Positions 35,790-44,546 of a stretch of 64,000 bases of DNA are shown one piece after another. The DNA comes from Thermobifida halotolerans (GTDB taxonomy: Bacteria; Actinomycetota; Actinomycetes; Streptosporangiales; Streptosporangiaceae), in assembly GCF_003574835.2 (NCBI RefSeq), contig NZ_CP063196.1, positions 1,612,001 through 1,676,000 on the forward strand. Reading direction: 5' to 3'. Position 1 is the first letter of the stretch. Each line of letters starts with the position of its first letter. Under the pieces are notes generated by a model. That model made no database searches, was not told where the DNA came from, and saw only the letters and a program-made list of their open reading frames with translations. A program made the position numbers and the translations under genes.

Positions 35790-36923
35790 TCAGTAGAAGG
35801 TGACCAACTCCACCTGCCTGTTCTCTGGAGTGAACTTCAGGCCGAGGTCGAACGCTTTATAATCACCGCCTTCGACCTCTAATTCCACCCGAGCGCTGTA
35901 CATGAGAGCGCCATACTCATACCGCAGGTTGTAAAGGTGCCCTTCCGACACCAGCGCGCTGAGCATGGATTCCAGAGCAGGTCGATCCAGGAGATCCAAG
36001 CCCGCAGCCTGAAGCGAGGCCAATTTTTTATCATGCAGGTACTCGTACCTGCCGGGTGTCATCCAGATCGTCGGTTTCTCCACGAACGGAGCCTCAGGGC
36101 TGAGCGTGGCCAGGGCCGCATATGAGTCGTGCGCGTTCCTGCCGCTCAGGTGGGTGTTGATGCGATAGCTCAGAAAAGGGAGGTACAAGTCAAGACGGAT
36201 GCCAACGGGGGTATATCCATGCTCATGGAAAGGCAACCCGATCGGGTTGGGCGCTTCATCCTCGTAAACCCCGTCGAGGATCTTGTCACCCACGCGCATC
36301 CCCACGTTGGGCAGGGACATCCCCAGGTACTTCTTCAAACTGTTGCGGCGAGTGCAGTCAGCGTACCCGAAGTAGGCTGGGTGTTGCTGGGCGGCCTTCC
36401 TCATCTCATCCGCCTGCACTGCTGACAGGTTCTGGATATAGACGCAGTAGACCATGACGGGATCCGATAGCGTGAAAGGCCGGTGGTAGACAACGGTCTC
36501 CTGGAACGCCCGAGAGACCTCCTCGGTCGTCCCGTGGACGATGTCGCCACGAAGAATAGAATTAACCGGAACTCCGTTCCTCGTCTTCGGTAGGGCCGGA
36601 ATCCACGCTTCGGCAATGTCGAGAGCGTAGAGCCCACGCGAACGAGCGGATGCCACCTGAGAATCGAAGAGCAGGGCGATTTCCTTGCGCTCGCGTGTGG
36701 GCATCAAAGCCTTGGCCACACTCTCGTACCCAACACCCTCACGTTCCAGTTCACGGGCGAGTTGGAGGTGGGCCGCCCTCATCATCCGGTGAAACCCGTC
36801 GTGGTCAAGGTGAAAAAGTCTCTTCGTCTCTGTGAGTAGACTGCTGTTGTGGGTCGTCACAGAATAAATTCGAAACGGGCTGGAGAGCAACTTGTCCCAG
36901 GTCAGTTCCTTCTCGTTGGACAT
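35790..36923 (-). CDS. Orphan protein, probable transposon passenger
   Basis: A 377-residue soluble protein that I do not recognise. It has no signal peptide, no membrane segment and no obvious catalytic motif. Stretches such as HGTTEEVSRAFQETVVYHRP, DKILDGVYEDEAPNPIGLPF and FHEHGYTPVGIRLDLYLPFL suggest a folded alpha/beta domain. Base composition is clearly lower in GC than the window average, with A/T-ending codons, a sign of recent transfer. It sits between the resolvase and the Tn3-type transposase, so it is the cargo of the element. Phage or plasmid defence is a guess from position only. Confidence 0.75.
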   Translation of the reverse strand: MSNEKELTWDKLLSSPFRIYSVTTHNSSLLTETKRLFHLDHDGFHRMMRAAHLQLARELEREGVGYESVAKALMPTRERKEIALLFDSQVASARSRGLYALDIAEAWIPALPKTRNGVPVNSILRGDIVHGTTEEVSRAFQETVVYHRPFTLSDPVMVYCVYIQNLSAVQADEMRKAAQQHPAYFGYADCTRRNSLKKYLGMSLPNVGMRVGDKILDGVYEDEAPNPIGLPFHEHGYTPVGIRLDLYLPFLSYRINTHLSGRNAHDSYAALATLSPEAPFVEKPTIWMTPGRYEYLHDKKLASLQAAGLDLLDRPALESMLSALVSEGHLYNLRYEYGALMYSARVELEVEGGDYKAFDLGLKFTPENRQVELVTFY

Positions 36924-37121
36924 CCTGACTCAATTCCATGGAAGATAAACGGTATCCAGACTCGGCTGGATCTGCCTGATTTAGAATGCTGCGTCCATGG
37001 TAGTGAGGTAGGCCTCGGCCAGCACAGGGCTAAACGTTTCTGGTTTGCCTCAGCGCCCTGGCTTCACGGGTATCGAAGTGGGGATGGGAGCGCGTACGTG
37101 GTGACGGGACCACTGGGCAGC

Positions 37122-37156
37122 GTGTGCCCATGTCAGAAAGCCTGACATGGGCACAC
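37122..37156. terminator. Perfect 15-bp hairpin at the broken end of the transposase
   Basis: GTGTGCCCATGTCAG and CTGACATGGGCACAC pair perfectly around AAAGC. It lies exactly where the transposase sequence loses similarity to its family. It may be a terminator, or a terminal inverted repeat structure of an element that inserted there. Confidence 0.6.
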
Positions 37157-38856
37157 GGATCACTACTCAGGTGCATCGAGTCGCGCAGCGTGCCGGGCAC
37201 CACCACCCCGCCCAGGCCCATCACCCGGTCGTTGACGACGTTGAGCCAGGTCGCGCCGCGTTTGCGCAGCCCGAAGTACTTGGGGTTGGCGCGGGCGTGC
37301 AGGTTGCCGGTGGGGACGATGAACCGCATGCCGTCGGCCGAGGCGATCAGCCCGCCGCCCCACGCCTTGACGATGCCGATCTTGGCCTGGGCCTGGATCA
37401 GGCGGGCGTTGGCCGCGCTGATGGTCTCCGCTCGCAGGTAGGCCTGGTCGACCTGCTGGAGCCGGGCCAGGGTCAGGGCATCCACGCCGGGTTTGGCCAC
37501 GGGGGTCAGGCCGATGTTGCACGCCTCGGCCACCAGCAGCGCGCACAGGCTCACCTCGAAGCCGTCCATGTGCGCGTCCGCCCCGGAGATGTGGGTGAAG
37601 TCGCGGGGGAAGCCGGTGCGGGCGCCCACTTCCATGAGCAGGTCGGGGAAGTCCAGGCGGGGCATCATCGCGTCCACCAGGGCGCGGAACTCCTTCATCA
37701 GCGGCGGCTCGGCCAGGGCGTTAAGGGCCTCCACGCGCAGCTTGCCGCCGTCGAACTGCACGGCGGTGTTGGTGCCCAGCCCGTCCAGCACCCGCACATA
37801 GCCCGCGTCCAGCGCCGAGGCGAGCTCGGCCAGGTGGCCGGCGGGCTCCTCCTCGAGCTTGAGGGCACGCAGTACCCGGGGGCGGGTCTGCTCCCACCGC
37901 TTCCCCGTCAGCAGGTGGGCGCGGGGGTCGCTCCACCGGTCGGCGCCTTGGGTGAAGACGTCGCGGCGGCGCAGCGCCCGGTGTAGGTGCTCGATCACGC
38001 ACAGGATGAACGCGGCTTTGTCCACCCGTTCCCCCTCCAGGTCGGGGTTGGCGTAGATCAGCCGCTTCCAGGAGCCGGTGACCAACTCGGCGTGGGCGGC
38101 GATGTCGCCGGTGCGCACGTGCTTGCGGCTGCGCGCGATGGCCGCTGCGGTGCGCAGAGCCTCCAGCACCGGCTGTCCGGCCTCGGTGGCGTCGAAGGCG
38201 ATCACCTCCACCAGCAGCTCGATGAAGCCCTGCACGGTGCGGTAGCGCTTGACGAGCCGGGCCCGCCACGCGGCGGCCGCGTCGTCGTCCTCGGGCACCT
38301 GCTCGGCCACGGTCTTGACCGCGTCGATGAGCTTCTCGCGCGGCACGACCTCCTCGATGGCGTTCCACACCTCGGCCAGCGACACCACGCGGGTTCCGGT
38401 GGCCTGCGGGGTGTGGATGAGCACGTCCACGGCGGCCGCCATCTTCTTGGCCGCGGCCTTCAGGTCCGGCAGGGCACGCAGCTTGTCCTCGTTGCCCTCG
38501 CGTTCGGCCTTGTTCAGCAGCTTGGAGGAGATCAAAAGGTCCAACACGTCCAGGGCGTCGTCGACCGAGGAGGTCTCCAAGCGGTGGACAGTGGCCAGCA
38601 GTGTGGCCGTCTGTCGGTTCTCCTCGAGGTCACGCAGGGTCGGGGCCTTGGACTTGAGCCCGTATTTGGCCAGGGTGTCCAGCTTGACGGCGGGCACATC
38701 CTCGAGGTTCACCCGTCCGGTGCCCAGGCCGCCGATCTCGGAGGTGCGGTCCAGGGCTTCGACCATGGACTGGCTGGAGACGCGGGTGGGTTCGGTGCGC
38801 AGCCGCTCGAGTTCGGAGAACCGCGCCCCGTCGGGTACCTGGAGCAGGCCGGTCAT
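37157..38856 (-). pseudogene. Tn3 family transposase, central part, C-terminus lost
   Basis: A minus-strand frame of about 565 transposase residues, starting at 38856, matches the middle of Tn3-family transposases. It includes LTLARLQQVDQAYLRAETIS, GGGLIASADGMRFIVPTGNL with the first catalytic Asp, and NVVNDRVMGLGGVVVPGTLR. Similarity ends at RDSMHL near 37170; the second Asp, the catalytic Glu and some 300 residues are missing, and the frame then runs on in unrelated sequence to 37030. The 5' end joins the frame at 38853-39437 through a -1 type break at a run of four G (38875-38878). Confidence 0.8.
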
Positions 38857-39437
38857 GCTCGAGCGGACGGTGTCGGGGTGCGCTGGTGCAGGGAGGCGTG
38901 CAGGCGGGCGTTCTCACTCTTGCGGACGTTGGTGACCACGCGGGCCAGCACGGTCATCCCCGGCAGCAGGACCTTCTTCTGCACCAGGTGCATGATCGCG
39001 CGGTCGAACAGGGTGCGCGGCCCGTCCTCGGTGGCCCACACCCGGGCGGCCAGGTACTCGCGCAGACCCTTCTCACCCTCGCTGAAATCGGTGTAGCCGA
39101 AGGTGTCGCGGATCTCCTGGGCGTGCTCGTAGGCGGTCTGCCAGCGGCGGCGGTACTCGCCCACACAGGCGGGGTCCACGCCGAGCTGGTCGGCGACGAA
39201 CGGCACGACCCCGTCGGGGACGCCAGTGGGGTTGTCGGGCAGGAACATGCCGAGCATGCGCACGGTGCCCCATTGCAGGGCCCACCCGAGCTTGGTCGCC
39301 GGGAGGCGCTTGGTCGCGACCTCCTTGAGCGCCTTGGCGTCCAGGCGGAAGAATTGCTCGAGGTCGCCGATGGAGACTTCGTCGGGGAAGCGGGCGTAGC
39401 GAGCGATCTGCTCGTCGGAGAGGAACTCGTGAGACAT
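38853..39437 (-). pseudogene. Tn3 family transposase, N-terminal part (DUF4158)
   Basis: A 194-residue frame from ATG 39437 (FLSDEQIARYARFPDEVSIG, RLPATKLGWALQWGTVRMLG) is the DUF4158 DNA-binding N-terminus of Tn3 transposases. It stops in an ATGA overlap with the next frame. Adding one C in CACCCCGAC (opposite 38875-38878) would continue it as TPDTVRSSMTGLLQVPDGAR without a break, so the two frames were one gene. Confidence 0.8.
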
Positions 39438-39744
39438 GGGCCAGAACGTATGGCCCCCGAGGTGCCCAGAATCGTCCCGTCACCGAACCGAAGCGGAGGT
39501 CAGGCCGCTAACGGGAATTTCTTCGGCGATCCTCCTCGCCCCCCGGCCCGTCCCCCGGGAGGGGCGGACCGGACCGGTGGTCCCCACCGCTTCGCGAGGC
39601 ATCCACAGCGGAGTTTCCCGGCCCCAGCGGCAGGGGTACGGCGGTCAGGCGGGTCGGTCCTGTCCGGAGCGCGTCCGGGTGTCAGTGGCGCTCCGCGACG
39701 TCGGGGAGGCCGAAGTCGCGGAGATCGAACGAGAGGGGTGGACG
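39438..39744. other. Right flank of the transposon
   Basis: About 300 bases without a gene. The element's right terminal repeat should lie here; GGGGGCCATACGTTCTGG (reverse strand, about 39443-39463) has the GGGG start expected, but I find no matching left end. GAGAGGGG at 39731-39738 serves the next gene. Confidence 0.35.
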
Positions 39745-40524
39745 GTGGCGACAGCGGTGTCACACGACGGTACGCGGATCGGGTTCGAGCAGACGGGAAC
39801 GGGGCCGACACTCGTCCTGGTCGACGCGGCGAGCGGGTTCCGCGAGTTCGGGCCCATGAGGTCCCTGGCGGGGCACCTCGCCGACAGGTTCGCGGTCGTG
39901 ACCTACGACAGGCGCGGACGCGGCGAGAGCGGCGACACCCCGCCGTACGCGGTGGAACGGGAGGTGGAGGACCTCGCGGCCGTGATCGAGGCGACCGGAG
40001 GAGAGGCGCTCGTCCACGGATTCTCCTCCGGGGCGGCTCTGGCCCTGCTCGCGGCGGCAGCGGGACTGCCGATCACACAGCTCTCCCTGCTCGAACCGCC
40101 GATCGACCTCGACCGGCCCGCGCAGGAGAGCAGCCTCGCGGCCGAGATCGACGCGCTCGTCGCCGCGGGCCGCCGGGCCGACGCGGTCGAGCACTTCCAG
40201 ACGAGCATCGGGGTGCCCGCCGAGATGGTCGCGGGAGTGCGGCAGACCCCCTTCTTCCCGGTGCTGGAGGGCATCGCGCACACGCTCGCCTACGACAGCC
40301 GGATCACCTCGGCCCTCTCCCCGGCCACACTCGCCTCCGTCACCGTGCCGAGCCTGGTCATCGACAGCGAGGCCAGCGACCGGAGGCTGCGCTCCTGGGC
40401 CTCGGGCGTGGCGGCGGCCCTTCCCCGGGGCCGCCACCTGTCCCTCAGCGGAACGTGGCACGGCGTACCCGACGACGTGCTGGCCCCCGCGCTGGCCGAC
40501 TTCTTCCACGACGGAACCGCCTGA
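39745..40524 (+). CDS. Alpha/beta hydrolase
   Basis: A 259-residue alpha/beta hydrolase fold protein with YDRRGRGESGD, nucleophile Ser94 in GFSSG, and a C-terminal SLSGTWHGVP holding the likely catalytic His. The oxyanion segment is DAASGFREF, not the usual HG. The GTG at 39745 follows GAGAGGGG by six bases; the frame is open upstream through the transposon flank, but that part is not protein-like. Substrate unknown. Confidence 0.8.
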   Translation: MATAVSHDGTRIGFEQTGTGPTLVLVDAASGFREFGPMRSLAGHLADRFAVVTYDRRGRGESGDTPPYAVEREVEDLAAVIEATGGEALVHGFSSGAALALLAAAAGLPITQLSLLEPPIDLDRPAQESSLAAEIDALVAAGRRADAVEHFQTSIGVPAEMVAGVRQTPFFPVLEGIAHTLAYDSRITSALSPATLASVTVPSLVIDSEASDRRLRSWASGVAAALPRGRHLSLSGTWHGVPDDVLAPALADFFHDGTA

Positions 40525-40657
40525 GCGGACACGCGTTTCCCGCCGGGAAGCTCCCGGGAGAGGGGGCCACAGCCCGGCGACCGGGGGGACAGGGCCGAAA
40601 ACGCCTGCCCCACCCGGCCGCCCCGTCGCCGCCCCCGCGGCGTTTCCGCGGAAAACG

Positions 40658-41293
40658 TCAGAGTTCCACGCTCTCACCGGGCCGCAGCCTGCGGACGTCG
40701 GCGCCCGACCGTCTGGCCTCACCGGCGAGCACCCCGTCGAAGACCGCGAGGCCCCGCTCGTTGAGCAGTCCGTCGTGGACCGCGTAGGCGCGGCGCGGTG
40801 CCACCGCGCGCAGGTAGCGGACCAGGTCGGCCACGGTCAGCCAGGGAGCCTGGAGGGCGGGCAGCACGGTGGGCGCCTCCACCACGGTCCACGCGTCGCC
40901 GGGGTGGAAGACCTCGCCGTCGACGAGGAATCCGACGTTGTCGATCGGAGGCACGTCGGGAAGGTTCATCCGGTGCTTCTCCCCGGCGGCGACGACCTCG
41001 AACCCGGCGGCCGGGAACGTCTCGCCGTCGCGGACCACCCGCACCCGGTCGCCGAGGTCGGCCAGCTGGCGGGCCGCCCCCGGGCAGGTGTAGACCGTCA
41101 GCTCCGGGTTGTCGGCGGCGGCCGCGCGCAGCCGGTCCGGGGCGAGGTGGTCGAAGTGCTCGTGGGTGACGAGCACGGCGTCGACACCGGTCAGCGCGTC
41201 GCTCTCCGGGGTCATCTCTCCGGGGTCGATGACGAGGGAGCGGCCGTCCTTCTCCAGTCGCACGCAGGCGTGGCCCAGTTTGGTGAGTCTCAT
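40658..41293 (-). CDS. MBL fold metallo-hydrolase
   Basis: A 211-residue metallo-beta-lactamase-fold protein with the zinc motif THEHFDHL (His44, His46, Asp48, His49) and a later FHPGDAW containing the bridging residue. It starts MRLTKLGHACVRLE, typical of the UlaG/YtnP-like lactonase-type branch. Metal-dependent hydrolysis of an unknown small ester or phosphoester is expected in the cytoplasm. Confidence 0.85.
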   Translation of the reverse strand: MRLTKLGHACVRLEKDGRSLVIDPGEMTPESDALTGVDAVLVTHEHFDHLAPDRLRAAAADNPELTVYTCPGAARQLADLGDRVRVVRDGETFPAAGFEVVAAGEKHRMNLPDVPPIDNVGFLVDGEVFHPGDAWTVVEAPTVLPALQAPWLTVADLVRYLRAVAPRRAYAVHDGLLNERGLAVFDGVLAGEARRSGADVRRLRPGESVEL

Positions 41294-41336
41294 GCCCCCA
41301 TCCTTCCCCGTCGCCCCGGGGCGACGGGTACCCCGG

Positions 41337-41807
41337 TCAGCGTCCGGCCGCGTCCAGCAGCCCCCGGATGTCGATCTTCCTCATCCCGAACAGAGCCTGC
41401 GTGACCCGGACGGCCCTGTCCGGGTCGGGGTCGTTCATCAGTTCGGTCAACTGCCGGGGAACGATCTGCCACGACAGGCCGAACCGGTCCTTCAGCCAGC
41501 CGCACTGCGACTCCTCGCCGCCGTCGGTGAGCCTGGCCCACAACTCGTCGACCTCCTTCTGGCTCTCGCAGTCCACGTACAGCGAGACGGCCTCGGTGAA
41601 GGTGAACTGCGGACCGCCGTTGAGCGCGATGAACCGCTGCCCGGCGAGTTCGAAGACCACGAGCATGACCTGTCCGGCCCGGTCGGGCACCGCCTCGTTG
41701 TAGCGCTGCACGTCCACGATCCGGGAGTTGCCGAAGACGGACGTGTAGAAGTTCGCGGCCTCCTCGGCCTGGTCGTCGAACCACAGGTAGGTGGTGATCT
41801 TCTGCAT
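41337..41807 (-). CDS. VOC family protein (PhnB-like)
   Basis: A 156-residue vicinal-oxygen-chelate protein. FDDQAEEAANFYTSVFGNSR, FIALNGGPQFTFTEAVSLYV and CGWLKDRFGLSWQIVPRQL are the usual blocks of the 3-demethylubiquinone-methyltransferase-like/PhnB branch. A role in modifying or binding a small ligand is all that can be said. ATG 41807 has GAGGAGGCTGCC just upstream. Confidence 0.85.
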   Translation of the reverse strand: MQKITTYLWFDDQAEEAANFYTSVFGNSRIVDVQRYNEAVPDRAGQVMLVVFELAGQRFIALNGGPQFTFTEAVSLYVDCESQKEVDELWARLTDGGEESQCGWLKDRFGLSWQIVPRQLTELMNDPDPDRAVRVTQALFGMRKIDIRGLLDAAGR

Positions 41808-41997
41808 GGCAGCCTCCTCGGCTCCGTGGGAGTTCCCCGGTCGCTCAATCCCACCAGGGGGCTGTGACAGAAAACCGGCGTGTTCAAACCTGACGCGGGA
41901 TGTCACTTCCGTGCCGTACAAGAGCAGCGGGCACGTCGCCGTCCCCGGACCGGGACGAAGCGGTGCCGAGGAGCCGTCGAGGGAAAGGGACGAGGCC

Positions 41998-42531
41998 GTG
42001 ACCAGGTATGCGGCGCTGCTGCGCGGGGTCAACGTCGGAGGCCACCGGAAAGTACGGATGGCCGATCTGCGGGCACTGCTGTCGGGACTGGGGTATGACG
42101 CCGTGGCCACGCTGCTGCAGAGCGGCAACGCGGTCTTCACCGCCCCCGACCAGCCGGAGGAGCGGCTCGCCACCGCCATCGAGGAACGCGTCGCCGCCGA
42201 GTTGGGCATGCGGGTCACCGTCGTGGTCCGCACCGCCGAGGCCCTGGCCCGGGTGGTGGAGGACCTCCCCTTCCCGGTGCGCGACCCGGCCCGGTGCGCG
42301 GTGGCGTTCCTGCCGGGCCCGGTCGACCGCGAACGGCTGGCGGGCCTGGACCGGGCCGCCTTCGCCCCCGAGGAGTTGGCGGAGGGCCGGCGGGAGCTCT
42401 ACCTGTACTTCCCCAACGGCCAGGCCCGCGCCGCGCTGCCGTCGCTTCTGGACCGCCACCTGGCTGTCCCGTTCACGATCCGCAACTGGAACACCACCAC
42501 CAGGCTGCGACTTCTCGCCGAAGAGGTTTAA
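41998..42531 (+). CDS. DUF1697 family protein
   Basis: A 177-residue protein matching DUF1697 throughout: RYAALLRGVNVGGHRKVRMA at the start, LLQSGNAVFTA in the middle and TIRNWNTTTRLRLLAE at the end. The family has no settled function. GTG 41998 follows GGGAAAGGGACGAGG. Confidence 0.87.
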   Translation: MTRYAALLRGVNVGGHRKVRMADLRALLSGLGYDAVATLLQSGNAVFTAPDQPEERLATAIEERVAAELGMRVTVVVRTAEALARVVEDLPFPVRDPARCAVAFLPGPVDRERLAGLDRAAFAPEELAEGRRELYLYFPNGQARAALPSLLDRHLAVPFTIRNWNTTTRLRLLAEEV

Positions 42532-42554
42532 CCCGCCCCGTTTGAGAGATCTCT

Positions 42555-42980
42555 TCACCGGCCGGGGTTTCTTCTCGTTTGGAGGGGAGAGGAACCCCCG
42601 GCCCGCGCCGATGTGCCCGGGCCGCACGGACGACAGAACTTCGCGTCCGTGCGGCCCGGGCGACGTTGGGCGCCGCGTTGGCGTGACGATCCAGCACGCT
42701 TCCCCATGCCCGGCACGTCCGAGTGCGGATGTGCGGGGGGGGGCGTTCCTGGTGTCGCGGGTCGAGCAGGTCCGGCCGGGTTCGGCGGCCTTGTGCGTCG
42801 GCCACGCGGGAGTGGGCGCGGGCAGGTCTTCTCTCCGCAGCGGGTGTTGGCACTGAGCCGCACCGCCTGGTGGCGGTCCTTCCTCGACCGGTAGGTGGAC
42901 GGGCCTACTCTTGGGGCTTCGTGTGTGCCTTTGAGGGAGGCGAAGAGGTTGCGGTAGACCGGGGCGCCTGTTCCGTGCAT
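42555..42980 (-). pseudogene. tnpB relic with internal deletion
   Basis: The minus strand retains YRNLFASLKGTHEAPRVGPS, then TYRSRKDRHQAVRLSANTRC (about 42835-42960), a conserved middle segment of TnpB. Further along, TCRAWGSVLDRHANAAPNVA lies in another frame (about 42650-42720), corresponding to the region after the zinc ribbon. The RuvC core between them is gone. Hairpin-prone GGGGTTCCTCTCC-type sequence follows at about 42555-42600, where an IS605-type right end would be. Confidence 0.6.
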
Positions 42981-43041
42981 CCGAGGATGCCACGGCGAGC
43001 CGATGCGGGAATCCGAAACGGCCCGGCCTTCTGGACAATAA

Positions 43042-43070
43042 GTGATCTACACCGTAAAGGAAGGGGTGTT
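43042..43070 (+). repeat. Copy B of the 30-base AT-rich repeat
   Basis: GTGATCTACACCGTAAAGGA followed by AGGGGTGTT, nearly identical to copy A at 26921-26952. It lies 190 bases upstream of the Gfo/Idh/MocA gene in an otherwise featureless gap. Confidence 0.5.
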
Positions 43071-43198
43071 ATTCCTTCCAACCGGTCGACACCGGAAGCA
43101 GAGAACACCGATTCCCGCAGAGAGACGACGACAGAGCATCTCCAGGTGTGGTGGGCGGGCGCAGGACAGAGGCGTAGGGTGTCGACGGTCCTGCGCTC

Positions 43199-43236
43199 CG
43201 ATTCCGGTGTGGACACAAGCGTCCACACCGGAATCG
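43199..43236. promoter_or_regulatory. Perfect 16-bp-arm palindrome before the oxidoreductase gene
   Basis: CGATTCCGGTGTGGAC and GTCCACACCGGAATCG surround a six-base centre (ACAAGC). It ends seven bases before the ribosome site (GGAGAGG, 43244-43250) of the next gene, so in RNA it would form a very stable leader hairpin. As DNA it could be an operator. Confidence 0.6.
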
Positions 43237-43257
43237 CTCCCATGGAGAGGAACCCGA

Positions 43258-44385
43258 ATGTCCGTATCCGCGCCGCTCAGTGTGGCGATCGTCGGCACCG
43301 GCATGATCGGCGCCGTCCACGTGCGTGCCGCCCGTGACGCCGGAGCCCAGGTCACAGGTGTCCTCGGCTCCTCCCCGGAACGATCCGAGGAGTACGCCCG
43401 ACGCTGGGGGATCAGCCGGGCCCACCCAGACCTGGACGACCTCGTCGCCGCTCGACCGGACGTGGTCCACGTGTGCACCCCGAACGCGTCCCACCACCAC
43501 TACGCCAGGGCACTGCTGGAGGCGGGCCTCCACGTCATCTGCGAGAAGCCGCTCGCGACCGGCGCGGCCGAGGCCGAGGAACTCGCGGCGGTCGCCGCGA
43601 GGACGGGACTGGTCGCCGCCGTTCCCTTCGTCTACCGCTACCACCCGCTCGTCCGGGAGATCCGGGCCCGCCGCATCCGCGGCGACTTCGGCGACCTGAA
43701 CCTCGTCCACGGCTCCTACCTGCAGGACTGGCTACTCGACCCCGATACGTCCAGTTGGCGCGTCAGCGCCGCGCACGGCGGGCCCTCCCGGGCCTTCGGT
43801 GACATCGGCTCCCACTGGTGCGACCTCGTCGAGTTCGTGACCGGCGAACGGTTCACCGAGGTCATCGCCACCACCCACACCGCCTACCCCACCAGACCGG
43901 AACCCACGGGCCCCTCGTTCTCCGGTGCCACGGCAGGCGCCGCGCGGATCACCGTCGACACCGAGGACAGCGTGACGGCGATGTTCACCACGAGCGGCGG
44001 AATCCCCGTCTCGACCGTGGTCTCCCAGGTCGCCGCCGGACACAAGAACCGGCTGTGGTTCGAACTCGACGGCTCGCGCGGATCGGCCGCCTTCGACCAG
44101 GAGAACCCCGAGCAGATCTGGCTGGGAACCGCGGACGGCGCGCTCACCCTGCGTCGGGGAGAGGGGGCGCTCTCCGCCGACCAGCGTCGGCTCACCCGGG
44201 TCCCCGCCGGTCACGCCCAGGGCTACCCCGACGCCTTCGCCGCCTTCCTCGCCGACAGTTACGCCGCCGTCAGGGGCGAGGCCCCGGAGGGGCTGCCCAC
44301 GTTCGACGACGGCGTGCGGTCGGCCCGCATCGTGGACGCGGTGCTCGCCAGCGCCCGCGACAGGGCGTGGACGGCGATCCCCTGA
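43258..44385 (+). CDS. Gfo/Idh/MocA family oxidoreductase
   Basis: A 375-residue NAD(P)-dependent sugar or inositol dehydrogenase-like protein. It has the Rossmann start VAIVGTGMIGAVHVRAARDA, the EKPLATGAAEAEEL motif with the catalytic-region Lys, and GDIGSHWCDLVEFVTGE, where the active-site His lies. The ATG at 43258 follows GGAGAGG. It is 160 bases upstream of a sugar isomerase/epimerase-like gene on the same strand; such pairs often degrade or modify inositols and rare sugars. Confidence 0.88.
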   Translation: MSVSAPLSVAIVGTGMIGAVHVRAARDAGAQVTGVLGSSPERSEEYARRWGISRAHPDLDDLVAARPDVVHVCTPNASHHHYARALLEAGLHVICEKPLATGAAEAEELAAVAARTGLVAAVPFVYRYHPLVREIRARRIRGDFGDLNLVHGSYLQDWLLDPDTSSWRVSAAHGGPSRAFGDIGSHWCDLVEFVTGERFTEVIATTHTAYPTRPEPTGPSFSGATAGAARITVDTEDSVTAMFTTSGGIPVSTVVSQVAAGHKNRLWFELDGSRGSAAFDQENPEQIWLGTADGALTLRRGEGALSADQRRLTRVPAGHAQGYPDAFAAFLADSYAAVRGEAPEGLPTFDDGVRSARIVDAVLASARDRAWTAIP

Positions 44386-44546
44386 CAATCCGCTCCGGTG
44401 CGGTGGGCGCCCCGACCACCGCACCGGAAAAACCGCACTTCACGGTGGGTGAGCGTGCCCGCAGAGGGGTAGCCGCCGCGGACGGATCCGGGACCCTGGT
44501 CCGCCGCACCCGTGCGGCGCCGCTCCGTCTGGGGAGGAGAATCGCG

